64,000 nucleotides of DNA, from NCBI RefSeq assembly GCF_963662255.1, contig NC_085050.1, positions 7,497,334 to 7,561,333 on the forward strand, read 5' to 3'. Source of the DNA: Cinclus cinclus. Lineage: Eukaryota > Chordata > Aves > Passeriformes > Cinclidae. Below the pieces are notes generated by a model. That model ran no database searches and was not told where the DNA came from. It saw only the letters and a list, made by a program, of their open reading frames with translations. The position numbers and the translations under genes are program-made. Shown here piece after piece: positions 27,001 to 38,400 of this stretch; position 1 is the first letter of the stretch; every line of letters begins with the position of its first letter.

Positions 27001-27700
27001 TGAAAATATGATAGAGGTTCCTTTCTTGCCAGCTATGTAACTTCTGTCCAAGGAAACTCAAGTGAGATGCAGCTCTCCTACAGATGCTGATTAATTCTTA
27101 GGTCCACTTAGAGCGTGCTATTGCATGGAAACAGAAGAACCTGTGGGAGTTGGTATTTCCTTGATTTTTTTTTTCCTCCTGGACCTGCACTGAACACATA
27201 TTGAGTGCATCAAAATGCCACTTCAGGAGTGAATAAAAGGAAAAAGCTGCTACATTGCTGGAAAAGAGCCTGCGTCAGAGTTTACCTACTTTGCATTAAG
27301 GATAGTGACACAAACAGAGGGCCCTTGTGCTCCTGTCAGGGTGCCCTGTGGCCAGTGACAGAAACATGGGCAGTTCTAAATTAAAAGGACATTTCTGTAT
27401 TAATTTAACACTATGGTATACACAGGGCTAAGTATTTTCCAGAGCCTCAGAGAGCTTAAACTGTTGTGAAAGAAAGAGAGTTGCTTTCCTGATGCGATGT
27501 ATTTGGCCTCATGAAAGGGAATTTTGTTTAGGTAGTGCACAGAAATCTTAGAAAGTGCCTACAGACACAGATACGGTCCCTGGGGCAAAGCTGCAAACCT
27601 GAGCAGAGAAAGCATCATAAATCACAGGGCTTAATGTGCAGCTCATAAATCCAGGGTTTGTAGGGAGCTCTGACAAGGCAGGATGATGTCGAGCACTTTT
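21070..27700. other. unique non-coding DNA, no gene seen
   Basis: More than six kilobases without a recognisable exon, RNA gene or transposon. Simple-sequence items are a broken TG run at about 22090-22111, a four-unit CCAAA run at about 23478-23495, a T run near 25390-25404, an A10/T10 inverted pair at 26100-26121 and A/T-rich sequence at 26750-26810 with two TTATCT words. The part 26520-26640 is AT-rich with TAAT cores and could be a small conserved element. Open frames are short and unremarkable. Confidence 0.55.
26100..26121. repeat. A10-T10 inverted repeat
   Basis: Ten A bases, the dinucleotide TC, then ten T bases form a perfect short inverted repeat that could fold as a hairpin in single-stranded DNA or RNA. 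It is probably a by-product of two adjacent mononucleotide tracts. Confidence 0.8.
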
Positions 27701-27724
27701 ACTCCACATAACATAGCATGTGGC

Positions 27725-28039
27725 ATTTGCATCCACACAGCAGTGAAATGAGCTGACATTTGCATCTCATTTTTCACTCCTCTATGCTATGGGTGGGGCA
27801 GGTTCTGATCATGACTACGGGGGGTGGAAATAAGAGAAAGACCCCTGGCTTCACAAGAGTGACTCTTAATGTAAATCCTCATATTTGGGCTGGGGAATAG
27901 ACTGAATTTTGTTCATTTACATGAGATAATCATATCAACCTGTGAATCTGTAAGTCAAACATCTGTGCTTGTTACTCACAGTAATTTGTATGTATACATA
28001 TGAATGCTTATTTGATATTTGCATGTCAGATATTTGCAT
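27725..28039. promoter_or_regulatory. cluster of four POU octamer motifs
   Basis: Seen directly: the perfect octamer ATTTGCAT (reverse complement of ATGCAAAT) at 27725-27732, 27758-27765, 28017-28024 and 28032-28039, all in the same orientation. The last two lie in a 15-base direct repeat of GATATTTGCAT. POU-domain factors such as Oct1 bind this octamer. By eye I found only two other perfect octamers in the window (near 21411 and 61544), so the local density is high. The surrounding kilobase also has somewhat more CpG than its neighbours. A regulatory role is inference. Confidence 0.35.
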
Positions 28040-28542
28040 ATTTTGAAGGCAAAATGTGAGATACACCAATCAACTCTCATGTGTCCTGGTCTGTTTAGTT
28101 GTTTCTAAACGATGGCTGATGCTGCTTAGATAACAAGTCTGATAGCCCAGGAAACCCAGGTTTTCCCAAGCAGCCTGTGCATAACTACTCAGGAATTAGG
28201 TGCCCTTCCTAATGGCAACATTTGCAATACTTTTGGGGCTTGGGTCTTTCAGTTAAAGTGAACATCCTACCCTAAATTTGAAATAAATCTTCCTAGATAT
28301 CTGCTTTTCCTCAAAGTTTTAACATGTAGAGAAAGGAAATGAGAGACCATCATTAATGCATTTTCTGCAATCTGAGGAAAATTTTAATGAAAAATCTCTC
28401 TGTTCAAGAGATTGGGAGTGGGATCCACTGAAAGGAAAATAATTGTGCTCTCTGTAAGTGGCAAACCCCCAGGTTTTTCTTGACTCCCAGCATTCCTGAT
28501 GGTTATTCAGAGTGCTCTGTGATCTTTATCAGCCCTGTGGAT
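28040..28542. other. unique non-coding DNA
   Basis: No gene, repeat or notable motif cluster was seen between the octamer cluster and the next CR1 copy. Confidence 0.55.
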
Positions 28543-28687
28543 ACCACAGAATCACAGAATATTTTGGGTTGGAAGGGACCTTAAAAGACCATCTAGTTCC
28601 AGTCTCCCTGCCCTGGGCAGGGACGCCACCCTCTAGATTGGGTTGCTCAGAGCCCCATCCAACCCTGAATATTTCCAGGGATGGGAC
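28543..28687 (-). mobile_element. CR1 LINE fragment, antisense orientation
   Basis: Read on the plus strand, this begins with the inverted CR1 tail CAGAATCACAGAAT. It continues through TTGGGTTGGAAGGGACCTTA, a CATCTAGTTCCAG word, CCTGCCCTGGGCAGGGACG and GCTCAGAGCCCCATCCAACC, and ends near CCAGGGATGGG. This is the standard avian CR1 3' UTR in reverse complement and is the best preserved CR1 end in the window. The element is truncated about 145 bases from its 3' end. It has no coding capacity. Confidence 0.95.
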
Positions 28688-29536
28688 GTGCACAAACTGG
28701 AAGAAAATCCATGTACCTCTCAGACTTTGTACTTACACCAATGTAAGTCAATAGATTTTGACCCCAGGGACTGGTTGTGAGGAAAATATTCTAGCTAGCA
28801 TGATGCAGGCTAGACAAGTAATCAAATATCTTACCTTCTTCATTCTTTCTTCCTACTGGGACATTGGCAGAATTATTAAATAATCCGTCTAAATTAAATT
28901 TCTCTTTCATTTTGTGAACATCATATGGATATCTGTGCTTTCAGGACATAACTGGAAGAGTGGCTATGAAGCTGATTCATTTTCCTCATCCATTTTAACT
29001 TGATAACCACAAAAAGCAGTAGATGCTTTCTATTTTTCCAGGACAACGTGCAGTAACATATGTTTACTGCACAATAATTTATTCTAACAGAGGAAGATGA
29101 TATTTCCCTAATGATGCATGTTTCTGAGAAAAAATGAAGTGTTTCTTCCTTTACATCTTCTCCTTTTCTAATCTCTTTTGGATGAGAAATCATTGCTTTC
29201 TTTTATGTGCTTCAGATGGACCCAACAAAGTTACTATAAAGGCTCCAACTCTCTGTTCTCAATGAGCCCAGCACTGACCTCTTCTCCTTGTAGCATCCAG
29301 TGTTTCATTTGTGCTTTTTTATCCATCTACTGCAGCAAGCTGTTATGCAAAGTTTTGTGGTTTGGGTGGGGGTCTTAATCTACAGAGTTGGCTGCCTTTA
29401 AAGAGAATTTACTCTAAAGTGTGGCTGTAGCTGCCTGCCACACAGTACTCCACACAGAAGTGGAAGGTACATCACAAATCTGGAAATGTTGTTCTGCATT
29501 GCTTCTTTCCTGTGCCTGCAAGCTTTTGAAAGGGTG

Positions 29537-29590
29537 TTTTTTTTTTTTTTGTTTTGTTTTTTTTGTTTTGTTTTGTTTTGTTTTGTTTTA
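29537..29590. repeat. T run plus (GTTTT)n
   Basis: Fourteen T bases followed by about eight GTTTT-type pentamers, some longer in T. On the minus strand it is an A-rich tail-like tract, which may be the remains of a retroposon poly(A) tail expanded by slippage. No element body is recognisable beside it. Confidence 0.9.
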
Positions 29591-30439
29591 ATAAGAAGAA
29601 ACAGATCTTTGAATCCCTGGGTCTCTCACTTGGCCCTGGTTGCTGAATGGTCCTGACAAAATAATTGGAGGACCAATATATAGAAAAACCCTTTGATCTC
29701 ATATTCCTCATTTAAAAATGAAGGATGCTTGTTAGCATATTGTCTGAATGCTAAATTTCTGACCAAATTCTTGAAGCATTATAGCAAATACTTGTACTAG
29801 TAGAATGTCACTCCTTGGGTGGCAGTTTAGAGTGAGCTGCCTCATGTCAGATATCAGCTGTGCTTTGGTGAGCTGAGCTTCAGCCTGGAATATTATGTCT
29901 TCATGAAATCAAAGATATTACAAATGAAAAACTGTAAACAGCCAAAACCTGAGGGCACCCTGCACCCCTCATCAAAAGAGAAGCCTCTGTTCCTTGAGTG
30001 GAAGAGTTATCTGCATCTCTGTGTCAAGATTTTAATCCTGAGAACTAGAGACACCAAAGGAAGAACGTGGTTACAGTGGTGGGGCTGCAGATAGAGAGAG
30101 CCAATCTCTGTCTCATGCCATTGTTTTGTATTGTGTTGGACCCTCACTGAGAGGGTACTGTACCTGCTGCCTGCTTTGCTGCCTGCTGGCCCCCAGCATT
30201 GCTGCTATCTCGTTTGCTCTAGGAATCAGCCACTAACACCCTTCTCCTCCATACAGGAGACCTTGAGCAGATTGTTCCACTCCACAGCATGCACAAGGTA
30301 TCCAAAGTACCCACCCCACTTCCTTTTTCTCTCCTTCTTGCTCCCAACACTGGAAGCAATGCCTTAACTTATGAATAGTTTCTGGCCCAGGTTTCTTTAC
30401 ACTGTTGCAGTCATAAACTTTAAATCTCTCTGTGTCATT

Positions 30440-30474
30440 ATTTTTTTTCTTTTTTTCTTTTTTTTTTTCTTTTT
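30440..30474. repeat. long T/C polypyrimidine tract ending in TAG
   Basis: A tract of T runs broken by single C bases, ending in TTTTTAG. It is followed by a 6-bp hairpin (GGAGAA at 30476-30481, TTCTCC at 30486-30491) and an AATAAA word at about 30497. In form it is a strong 3' splice site, but no exon is recognisable after it. It may simply be a simple repeat. Confidence 0.75.
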
Positions 30475-31549
30475 AGGAGAAACGCTTCTCCAACACAATA
30501 AAGCAACATCTGTGAAATAGATTTCAGTCTTCTCCAGGGTCTCTTTCCTTTCTTCCCCAAGTTCTCCATTACGGTGTTCTTTCTTTCAGACTCCCCTCCT
30601 CTGGGGAATAATTTAGAGATACAGAGGAATCTCCTTTCCCTTTCACAAGCTCTTAAAAGTTTAAATTGTTGTTTGTTGCTGGGAAACAGTATTTGTTTTC
30701 TTTGTCCAATGAGTGGCCAGCACCAAATTCAGATTGCTGGCATCTCAGAGTATTAGAAATCATTGTGAAGGCCTTTTTGACAATACCAGGTACAGAATGC
30801 AGCAGCCCCACCATATGGTGGGGACAAGGCTGGTTTCACCGGTGCCTTCAGCTCAAGGTGGTGTGCCACGTCATGCATCACACAGGCCAGAGCTGTCCTT
30901 AATCTTGAAATACATCAGGGAAATGCCGGGAAATGTAATGGGAAGGAGAATGATGCACTGAAGAGCTCACAGTGGTTATCTGAAGGAGGTGCCTTATGTG
31001 CAGCCTGTGTGACTCTTCCAGGCTGGTGGCACCCACTGACTCCTGGTCCACACAGCCCTTCCCAGTGCAAACCTCCACGATGGGGCCTGGATCTCTCCTG
31101 TAGTTCTGAGTAGCTCATTTTGAGTATCAGGCTTTATTTATTTTGGGAATTTCCTTCTCTTTTCCCTCTCCTTGCTTGCAGAGGTGCTAAGTATTAAAAT
31201 AACAGTGAGGAAGGGGAGAATTCACATTTTGGCATTTCTCAGTGAAAGACTGCCAGACATTTAATAAACTGTTTTATGTTGAAAACATTTGAAGAATGAC
31301 TCTGCAAACAGTGATAATACTTACTCGTTAAGCTTTCAAACAGCCTGGCCTGACAGCCCTAACCTTTGCACAGTGCAAGTGAAAACATAAGGCACAAGTA
31401 AAACCCTTCCTGCACTAACTCCAGTGGGCTGAGCAGTAGATTACACCAGGTTTGACTTTACCCCCTGGCATTTGGTTCATTTCTAACAGCAAGTCATCAT
31501 GGCTTGGTTTGAACCCCAGTGCCTGATATAAGACTCCCAATAGAGTTAA

Positions 31550-31990
31550 TTACTCAGCTCTTTACAATAATCCATCGCCCAGTCAACCCACAAAATATTT
31601 CGTCACAGTAGCAGCCTGAATGTTTAGTTAGGGGACCAATTAATCAAGCTGGCATTAAAAAAATATATAAAACTACATTTTATAATAGTGTAAAACATAA
31701 ATGTATTAATTTGAGTTGTATTTGGCATACGCAGACATGCACACACAGTATCTCTACAGCTTGATTTATTACATTTAAAACTGAATGGCTTTGGAAATCA
31801 ACTTTATTAGCCTTCATTATTTTAAAACATAAAATAAAATGAAAGCATTACTTAATAATGGCTTTTAAATTCTAGATAAAGAAGCCCAAAGGGAAAATAT
31901 AGAAACCCTGGTGCATTGTATATTGTCCACTATTTTTTTGTTTTCGCATGATTCAGCTCAGTGATTTGGAAAAAGAAATTATGTGAATTA
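31550..31990. promoter_or_regulatory. candidate AT-rich conserved element
   Basis: The interval is very AT-rich but not simple sequence. It has many TAAT/ATTA cores (GACCAATTAATCAAG near 31634, TGTATTAATTTGAG near 31701, CTTAATAATGGC near 31851), four CpGs (near 31575, 31602, 31730 and 31945), and no recognisable repeat. This composition is typical of conserved vertebrate developmental enhancers bound by homeodomain proteins. Without an alignment it remains a candidate. Confidence 0.33.
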
Positions 31991-34900
31991 AGGGGTGTGC
32001 AGAGAGATGAAGTTGTGGGTATTGCCACTTTTCCAGTGTGTGCGAGAATGAATGGAAGTGATTCCTTAGGTGACATCTGTCTCATTTACCAGCAGCATGC
32101 ACAACTAAAAGAGAAACTGAATGAGAAGTTGTCTTTTAAGAGACAAGACCAAATCTCTTCTTTATTTGCAGCTGTTTCTCTAACCAGAGTTATACTGGGG
32201 GGAAGGGGAGCAGAGGGTGGAAAGGGATAGATTAGAAATTAATGGAACAGAGATAAAAGTGTTGCACCACTGAGAAACTCTGGCACAAGCCGTTCCCAGA
32301 GGCAGGTAATGGGATCCCTCTCCACCTGTGCAAGGGGGAGGCCAACAGCAGAGATCTGCTGGAGGTTTGCAGCAGAGAGGTGGGCAGCATTTCACTACCA
32401 GTGATTGATACACAGGGGCAGCAACCAGTGGAGGTCACCACGTCTGGACCAGTGCGTGACACTCACAGAAAGGTCTTGCCCTGACAGTGAGCATGGCCTG
32501 GGGGCTGAAGTGCCAAGGTGGTTGTTGGTCACACACTGCAGCTCCTGCCTTTGTCCTCTGCCTGTGGTGGCTTCCTCCACTGGAGGTGAGGAGTCTGCTG
32601 TGACTGGGAGCTGCTCATTAGTAGAGATGTTAGACTGGGGACGGACTTTCCTCAAAAAGGTTCATTGCATTTTTCTGGGTTATTGATTAGAAACAAAAGG
32701 AAGCAAAATTTCAATTATTAAAATGTTAAGCATACACACATTGAGATACAAACATATATATGTATATATATTTGCCTAAAAAAACATCATTATGTATGCT
32801 TCCACAGGAAAGTTTTAACACTCGCAGGTCTTAAGATACCCTTACTTTTGAGATCTGCAGCAGATAACTTGCAACCAATGCTGAGGGGGTTTGCTCAGGA
32901 GCAAACTCAGAGGCAGTCTAAGACAGCTTGACAGAGTTTGGTGCTGACAGACACATTGCAGCCAGAGGCAGGTATACAGCCATAGAAATATGAAAAATCA
33001 AATTGTTATTATGGATTTGCTGGTGAAATTCACATTATCAGCATCAATCTACCCCTGTAAGAACTCTCTGAAGGATCTTGAAAGGTGGAAATGGGGATTT
33101 CTCTGGAAGTCCTGCTGAAATATTTTTTTCAAAAGCAGCATTTGAAGAGGCTTACCTTCTTTTGCCTCAGCAAGCTCCAAGGGCTGACCTCTGCAGGAGA
33201 GTCTGGACTTTTGGTCAAGAACAATGCCTGCTCTATTCTGTCTATTGAAATCCTGTTGGAGTTACTAACGATTGCAACAAGGAACATGGCAGGGCTGTAG
33301 GTGCTGGCAAACCAGGACCTCAGTGAAACCCAAACTCTGCCCTCCCCCAGTGGAAGAGGGAGCTTCCCTGTGTGCCACTGTGATTTGACCCTGAGAAAGA
33401 TCTCTGTCTGCTGCCTTCAGTTTCACTAAGCCTCCTTCCTTTTACCTCAGGTTCAACTTCTCAAACCATGGATTCTTTTTTGTTTGTTTGTTTTTTGGTT
33501 TTTTTTGGGGGGATGTCCCTCTCTTACTAGATTTCTTATTTTATTTTCTTTGTTCAGTAGGTTTATTTATTTGGTTTTTGATTTGGTTGTTCTTTTGTTT
33601 TTAATTTTTTGAGAAGGCAGAATCACAGGATCTCATCTAAAGTCTCTTATGCTAAGACATTAATCTGTGTTGCATAATGTTTCTGAACAAACAACGCTGG
33701 AGTGAATGTAAGCTCTCCCCATCCATACTTGCTTAACTCCTCTCAGCAAACAGAAGTGACATTTTTTGCACAGGCAGCACAAAAGAAGTAGAGGGATTCA
33801 TTCTAGGAGGGGTTTTGTGTTTGCAAAGTTCCCATACTATTTTATAAAATGACGACAAATCCAGCTGGGCTTCAAATACCAAGTAACATGCCAAATGGTG
33901 GTCAGCTAAGGGGCAGCATCAGTCCCTTGGGGATGGGGTCAGAGGACGGACACAAAGTGATTTAGGGGAAATTGGAGCAAATAAACTTTCCAGCTAGAAT
34001 TTATTAAAATTATTCTGCCTTTACTTTAATCCTGCTGCTTGATTTTCATCCTCACTCTCTTCCCAGTGTTTGTAACTGCTACCTACTACACTGACTGGTG
34101 CTGCTTCAGCTCCAGTGAGAGCTGGGCAAAATCATCTGACATTATAACTGGTCTGATGGGTTCACAGTGCTGGGAACTGCCTTCCCAGCTCACTCCAGGT
34201 GTGGCTCTGGGTGGCATCACCTTGCCCTAAGGAGGCACTCTTTCCCAGATAAAGTGACTCCTCTCTAAGGAAAAGGCTCTTGATACTCCACAGCTGGGAA
34301 GGGGTCTTGGCTCCAGGAACAGTGCAGGGCCATGAGACATAAAGCTGGCTGGCAAGAAAAGGGAAAGGGCAAGTCTGAAATCTGTGGACAGTCACTCATT
34401 CTCCCAAATACCATCCCTCCCATGAGAGCAGGAGCAGCAGGCTCAAGTCTTCAAGTCCCCTATTCCATTTTTATCCTTTTCTCTTTCTCACCTTCTTTTG
34501 AGTGGGTCACAGGAAAGGATCTTGGCATCCATGATTTGACATTTAACTTTGCATATAAAGCTGAGGAATCTTCAGGTTGTCCTACTGACCACAAGATATT
34601 TGGGCTTGTTGGGAATGGCCCTGGGATCTCAGCCTCTCACTTGTTTAGCCTTGACTTTTCTTCAACACCTGCTCTTCAAGCACAGCCAAAGCTGCCAAAG
34701 CTGCCCTTTGACAATGCTGTTGGCAGCACAGGCCATGGAAAACTTGTCCAAGTACAGGTGATGGTCATGTGTGGCTGAGTGCAAGCAAAAGACGGTGTTC
34801 ATGGGATTGTAGGTGGCTCTGCACAAGCTCTTTGGCCTCCAGCTCCCTTGGAAAAAATCCTTGTCTTCTCTGAGGGCTCTGCTCTGTCTGTGTAACCCCA

Positions 34901-35150
34901 AAGAGCTGAAATTAATTCCTCCTGAATCCTGCAAAAGCTCAAGGCCATGAAATGAGCTGAAATTAGCCTCTGTCTGCAAAAACACAGTGCCAGACATTAA
35001 TTCTCTTAAAGTTTGGTGTATTCAATGCTGGGAATTTCCTTCCACCCATGCCAGAGGTAACGGGATTAGCTGTGAAGCCCTGATCCCACTCCCTAACCTT
35101 CCCAGAGCTCAGGGCAGCCTGGGCTCCTGGTCTGAGCTTCAGGCCTCTGC
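31991..35150. other. unique non-coding DNA, no gene seen
   Basis: This stretch holds an AT dinucleotide patch at about 32752-32771 and a T/TTTG-rich tract at 33478-33610. The 148-codon plus-strand frame at 34332-34778 is one of the longest in the window but overlaps another frame and resembles no family. CpG is sparse (about five between 33.3 and 35.1 kb), which contrasts with the block that follows. Confidence 0.55.
33478..33610. repeat. T-rich low-complexity tract with (TTTG)n
   Basis: Mostly T with TTTG, TTTGG and TTTA units and one G6 run. It is low-complexity DNA with no element body recognisable on either side. Confidence 0.8.
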
Positions 35151-35158
35151 AGCTGAAA

Positions 35159-36260
35159 GTGTTTAAATAGGAACGTCCATCACTCAGTGTGAATAAAAGT
35201 GAAAGTGGCCCTTTTAAAAGAGAGCGATGACTTGATCAAAATGCTGCTTTGTCATATCTGTTTCATAAAAATTTGCCCCCTCCGGGCCAATCCAGCTTGA
35301 TGTCAATGGTGAACGCCAACCACAGCCTTGTCTCGGTGAGTGCCACACAAAGCCTTAATTTCACAGCCTTCAAACAACAGTGAAAAATCACCAGGAACTT
35401 TCTCCTCGGATCTGGGATCTCCCTAGCAACCGCAGGCCAAGCATACTGTAATTCAATTTATGCCTTGAACTCCTTCAGGAGTCTCTTCTTTAAAATCTGT
35501 CACAGTCAACGTGCCTTGGGAAACTATTATATAAGCGCCTGAACCCTTGACCAGCAGAGAAAATAAAGCGTTAGTATAAATCTCATAAGCATGTTTGGTC
35601 TGTTTTTATGTTGAGCGTATGGTACACTTAACATTCATCCCGCAGCCTGCACCTCTTTTCTGCTTGGGAAATGCACCCTGCATCTGTCATACTGTCTGCA
35701 CTGAAACCGGGCCCACCACCCCTGAAAGGAGGCGCGGGGGGAAATGCCTCCGCTCAGCCAGAAGAATTGCTTTATGTGGAAATGCACTGACACGGCCCTC
35801 GGCTCGTTGGGAGACCGGGGGTGTCATGGGAAAGATAAGCAGGAGTGACCTGGCAGGTTTGTGAATGTCTCAATCGGGGACTGAAGTGGGTTTCACAAAA
35901 GAGTGAAAGCTTAGCAGGAAAACACAAATGATAATGAACTGCTCACTGTGTTTAAATAGCCATCCCCAAATAGCTCTGCAGTGAACACTGTCAAGTTACT
36001 TGAGTCAAAGTGAGGTTTATAGGCCTGTAATTTTGGGGGCTATTTGTTCACGTCCCTCTGTGAGCATCTTGAAAAAATTACTGCTTTCGCTGACAAGTGC
36101 CATTTTTAAATTAACCATATGATATGATGCGTTATAAATAGGATCCTTTTCTCTCTGTTAGCTCTGTGTCTGAAGCGTGGTCAAAAACAGAAGGGATGAG
36201 CTTTTAATGAGTAATGCTCAACGGGAAACATGTTTGCATTGAAATTTAGGGTCAGACTTA
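35159..36260. promoter_or_regulatory. candidate conserved non-coding block (enhancer-like)
   Basis: About twenty CpGs fall in 35161-35880 and five more in 36020-36250, against roughly five in the 1.8 kb upstream. There is no simple repeat or CR1. The 12-mer GTGTTTAAATAG occurs at both 35159-35170 and 35948-35959. A MEF2-type site TTATAAATAG lies near 36133, and several TTTATG/TAAT words are present. CpG retention in non-island intergenic DNA usually reflects selective constraint or germline hypomethylation. The density around 35700-35830 is higher still but too short for a classical CpG island. No frame is protein-like; the 89-codon frame at 35595-35864 is not recognisable. The best reading is a developmental enhancer, with a weak promoter or unannotated lncRNA start as the alternative. 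Confidence 0.45.
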
Positions 36261-37995
36261 GGCTAGCATCAGTTGGGGGAAGGCACACTGAGGTACAAGA
36301 GGGGATCTACACCCTTCAGGGTGCTGAGATCCTCCATGCAGAGCACCTAACAGGAAATGGCTGCTAAAGATAATTTTCAAGCAATTACTTGAACATATTC
36401 CATATTCCAACTCAATCCGAGTATTTTATCCCAGGAGCCTCACCCCATCACCCCATATCAGCTGGGAATAGCAAGTCTGTGTACTGAGAGAGTATTTTCC
36501 AGAAGGACCAAAATTAGACATCGCTTTTCCACCCTTCTATCTCACTTGGCTGTGGAACTGCATCCTAAATAAAATGACATAGCAGGGTAACTCCAGGACC
36601 CTTCTATGCAGTGGTTATTTTGAATGGCTGGTCCAAGTTGAAATTGTTGCTTTCAGAGCATCAGGGATTGGGTCCTAAGTAAAATTCTGTGCTCAGCCCA
36701 TGCAGCCCCTAATGGCTTCAGCTCCAGCTGTGTTGGAGACACGGAGCAGCAGCCAGCAGAAGTGGAGTACCTGTGTGAAATCCCACAGCCACTGAACAGG
36801 GCAGGCTTCATGCTCACTACAGAACTAGATTTGATCTCAGCAGTCTTTCCTCACATTGCTTAATATGACCATACCTATATTTTCAGTCCTGCTTTTCACT
36901 TTGATCTCAAGGAAGCCTTGTAATGCAGGCTGGGGATGGTATTTGGCTGGGCAGTAGCTCCATCTACCCTTAGAGAAGAACAGCCTGGACCTTTTTCCAA
37001 CACTTGGAGAAGTACTGAGATAGGGATGGTTAAAAATCAGCAAGGGTCTGAATCTTTGTCTGTAGCTGACTAGAGACTTGGCATCATTTTATAGCTGGAA
37101 GAACCTGCTCCATCTACAGTAAGGCTTACTGGGATTTGGCATGGCAAAGTGGCTGCTGAAAGGCAGACAGGGCCATGGAGAAACAGCCAGGCAATAGGCA
37201 AACCATGGAGCTGGGCACTGCACTGGTAGTGCAGCAAAGCTGGAGCAAATACCAGCAAATCTGAGTTGAATTTTACCTTTCTCCTGGTGTTTCTGCTTTT
37301 CCCATGCAGTTCTGCTCATTAACCATGTGGGTCTGAGTCCCAGCCCTTGTCTGTGCTCCTGTGTGCACTGGCTGGTACAGGGAGGACTTAGGTGTAATAA
37401 CACGCTGTCACTATTCATTACAAACACAAAATTGCAGCTGAAAGACCCACGGGTTCCCACGAAAGCAAGGCTGTCTTTCATCTTGTTGTTTCTGCTTTAA
37501 ATAACTCCTCACTGTTCAGGCAAAGTGAACAAACAGGTGGGGAAAAAACCCATGTATTACTAATTAACTAGAGATCATTGTTGTACAACAAACAATAATA
37601 TCAAAACTCATCCATTACATTGGAGGGGGACTGTTTGTAGAGGCATTGATGAGTAAAAAATTAGCAGCATACCTTTAACTGTTTTGTGTCCCTAGGAGAA
37701 GTTAAAGAAAATACTGGGATAGATTTCATTCCCAGAGTAGTGTAGAAGTGGGTTACTATGTCGTGGTTAAAGCTGTGCACCATTTCTTTAAGATAAGTCG
37801 TGCAGGAGCTGCTGGTCTGCCAGGATGGCCATCCCCATCCCACAGGTCACTCCCAGAGGCTCTGTGCTAGCCAGCTGGGGCACTGGAGAAGCCTGGAGGC
37901 TTCAGACCAAAACCCGAAGCAGTTGCAAAGGCAGGGAAGGAGATTATAATAACTGCTTTGCACCAGTGGCATGTTGCTGGCTCTACATCAAGAGA
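36261..37995. other. unique non-coding DNA, no gene seen
   Basis: No repeats or exons were recognised. The minus-strand 130-codon frame at 37089-37481 overlaps a second minus frame and shows no known domain. The part 37540-37640 is AT-rich. Confidence 0.55.
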
Positions 37996-37999
37996 AAAA

Positions 38000-38400
38000 A
38001 AAAAGAATTAAATATCATTTATCTTTCTCTGGAGAGTTTACCAGCCAAGTTTTGAGGGAATTATCTTTTTTGCATCTCCTGTTCGCTTGACTGTATAAAT
38101 ACAATACCTGCTTGAGAAAGGAACAACAGTGCTCCTTTCAGCCTTGAAGGATTTCAATTCACAGTAACTTTATCTGACATCTCTCATGATTAGCTGTGAA
38201 CTTATCTGAAGCAAGAGAGAAGGGTGGAGAGAGGGCCAGAGAGAAGCAGATAAGCACCAAACAAAAGATGTTTGTCTCTCTCTCTCTGGGTGCTGCCTTA
38301 AATCAGCCCAGTCTGTCAAGTACTGAAATACGAAGTATCACGTGAATTTTGCAGCAGGGAGCAGGAGGAGAGCACGGAATATAAACTTATTTTAGACACC
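38000..38400. promoter_or_regulatory. candidate element with four GATA-type sites and GA/CT tracts
   Basis: Seen directly: TTATCT at 38019-38024, 38170-38175 and 38202-38207, and AGATAA at 38248-38253, all fitting WGATAR. A purine tract (about 38210-38247) and a CT run (about 38274-38287) follow and could pair. GATA factors bind WGATAR and GAGA-type tracts are often nucleosome-poor. Inference: an enhancer bound by a GATA factor. Six-base motifs are common, so chance clustering is a serious alternative. Confidence 0.3.

Larger units (their letters stand above)
28690..31540. other. unique non-coding DNA with T-rich tracts
   Basis: No gene is supported. Two long pyrimidine-rich tracts (29537-29590 and 30440-30474) are listed separately. 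Overlapping short plus-strand frames at 30574-30961 are not protein-like. Confidence 0.55.

Noticed and set aside
34332..34778. 148-codon plus-strand gene
   Set aside because: No recognisable domain, an overlapping frame in another phase, and no splice or promoter context.
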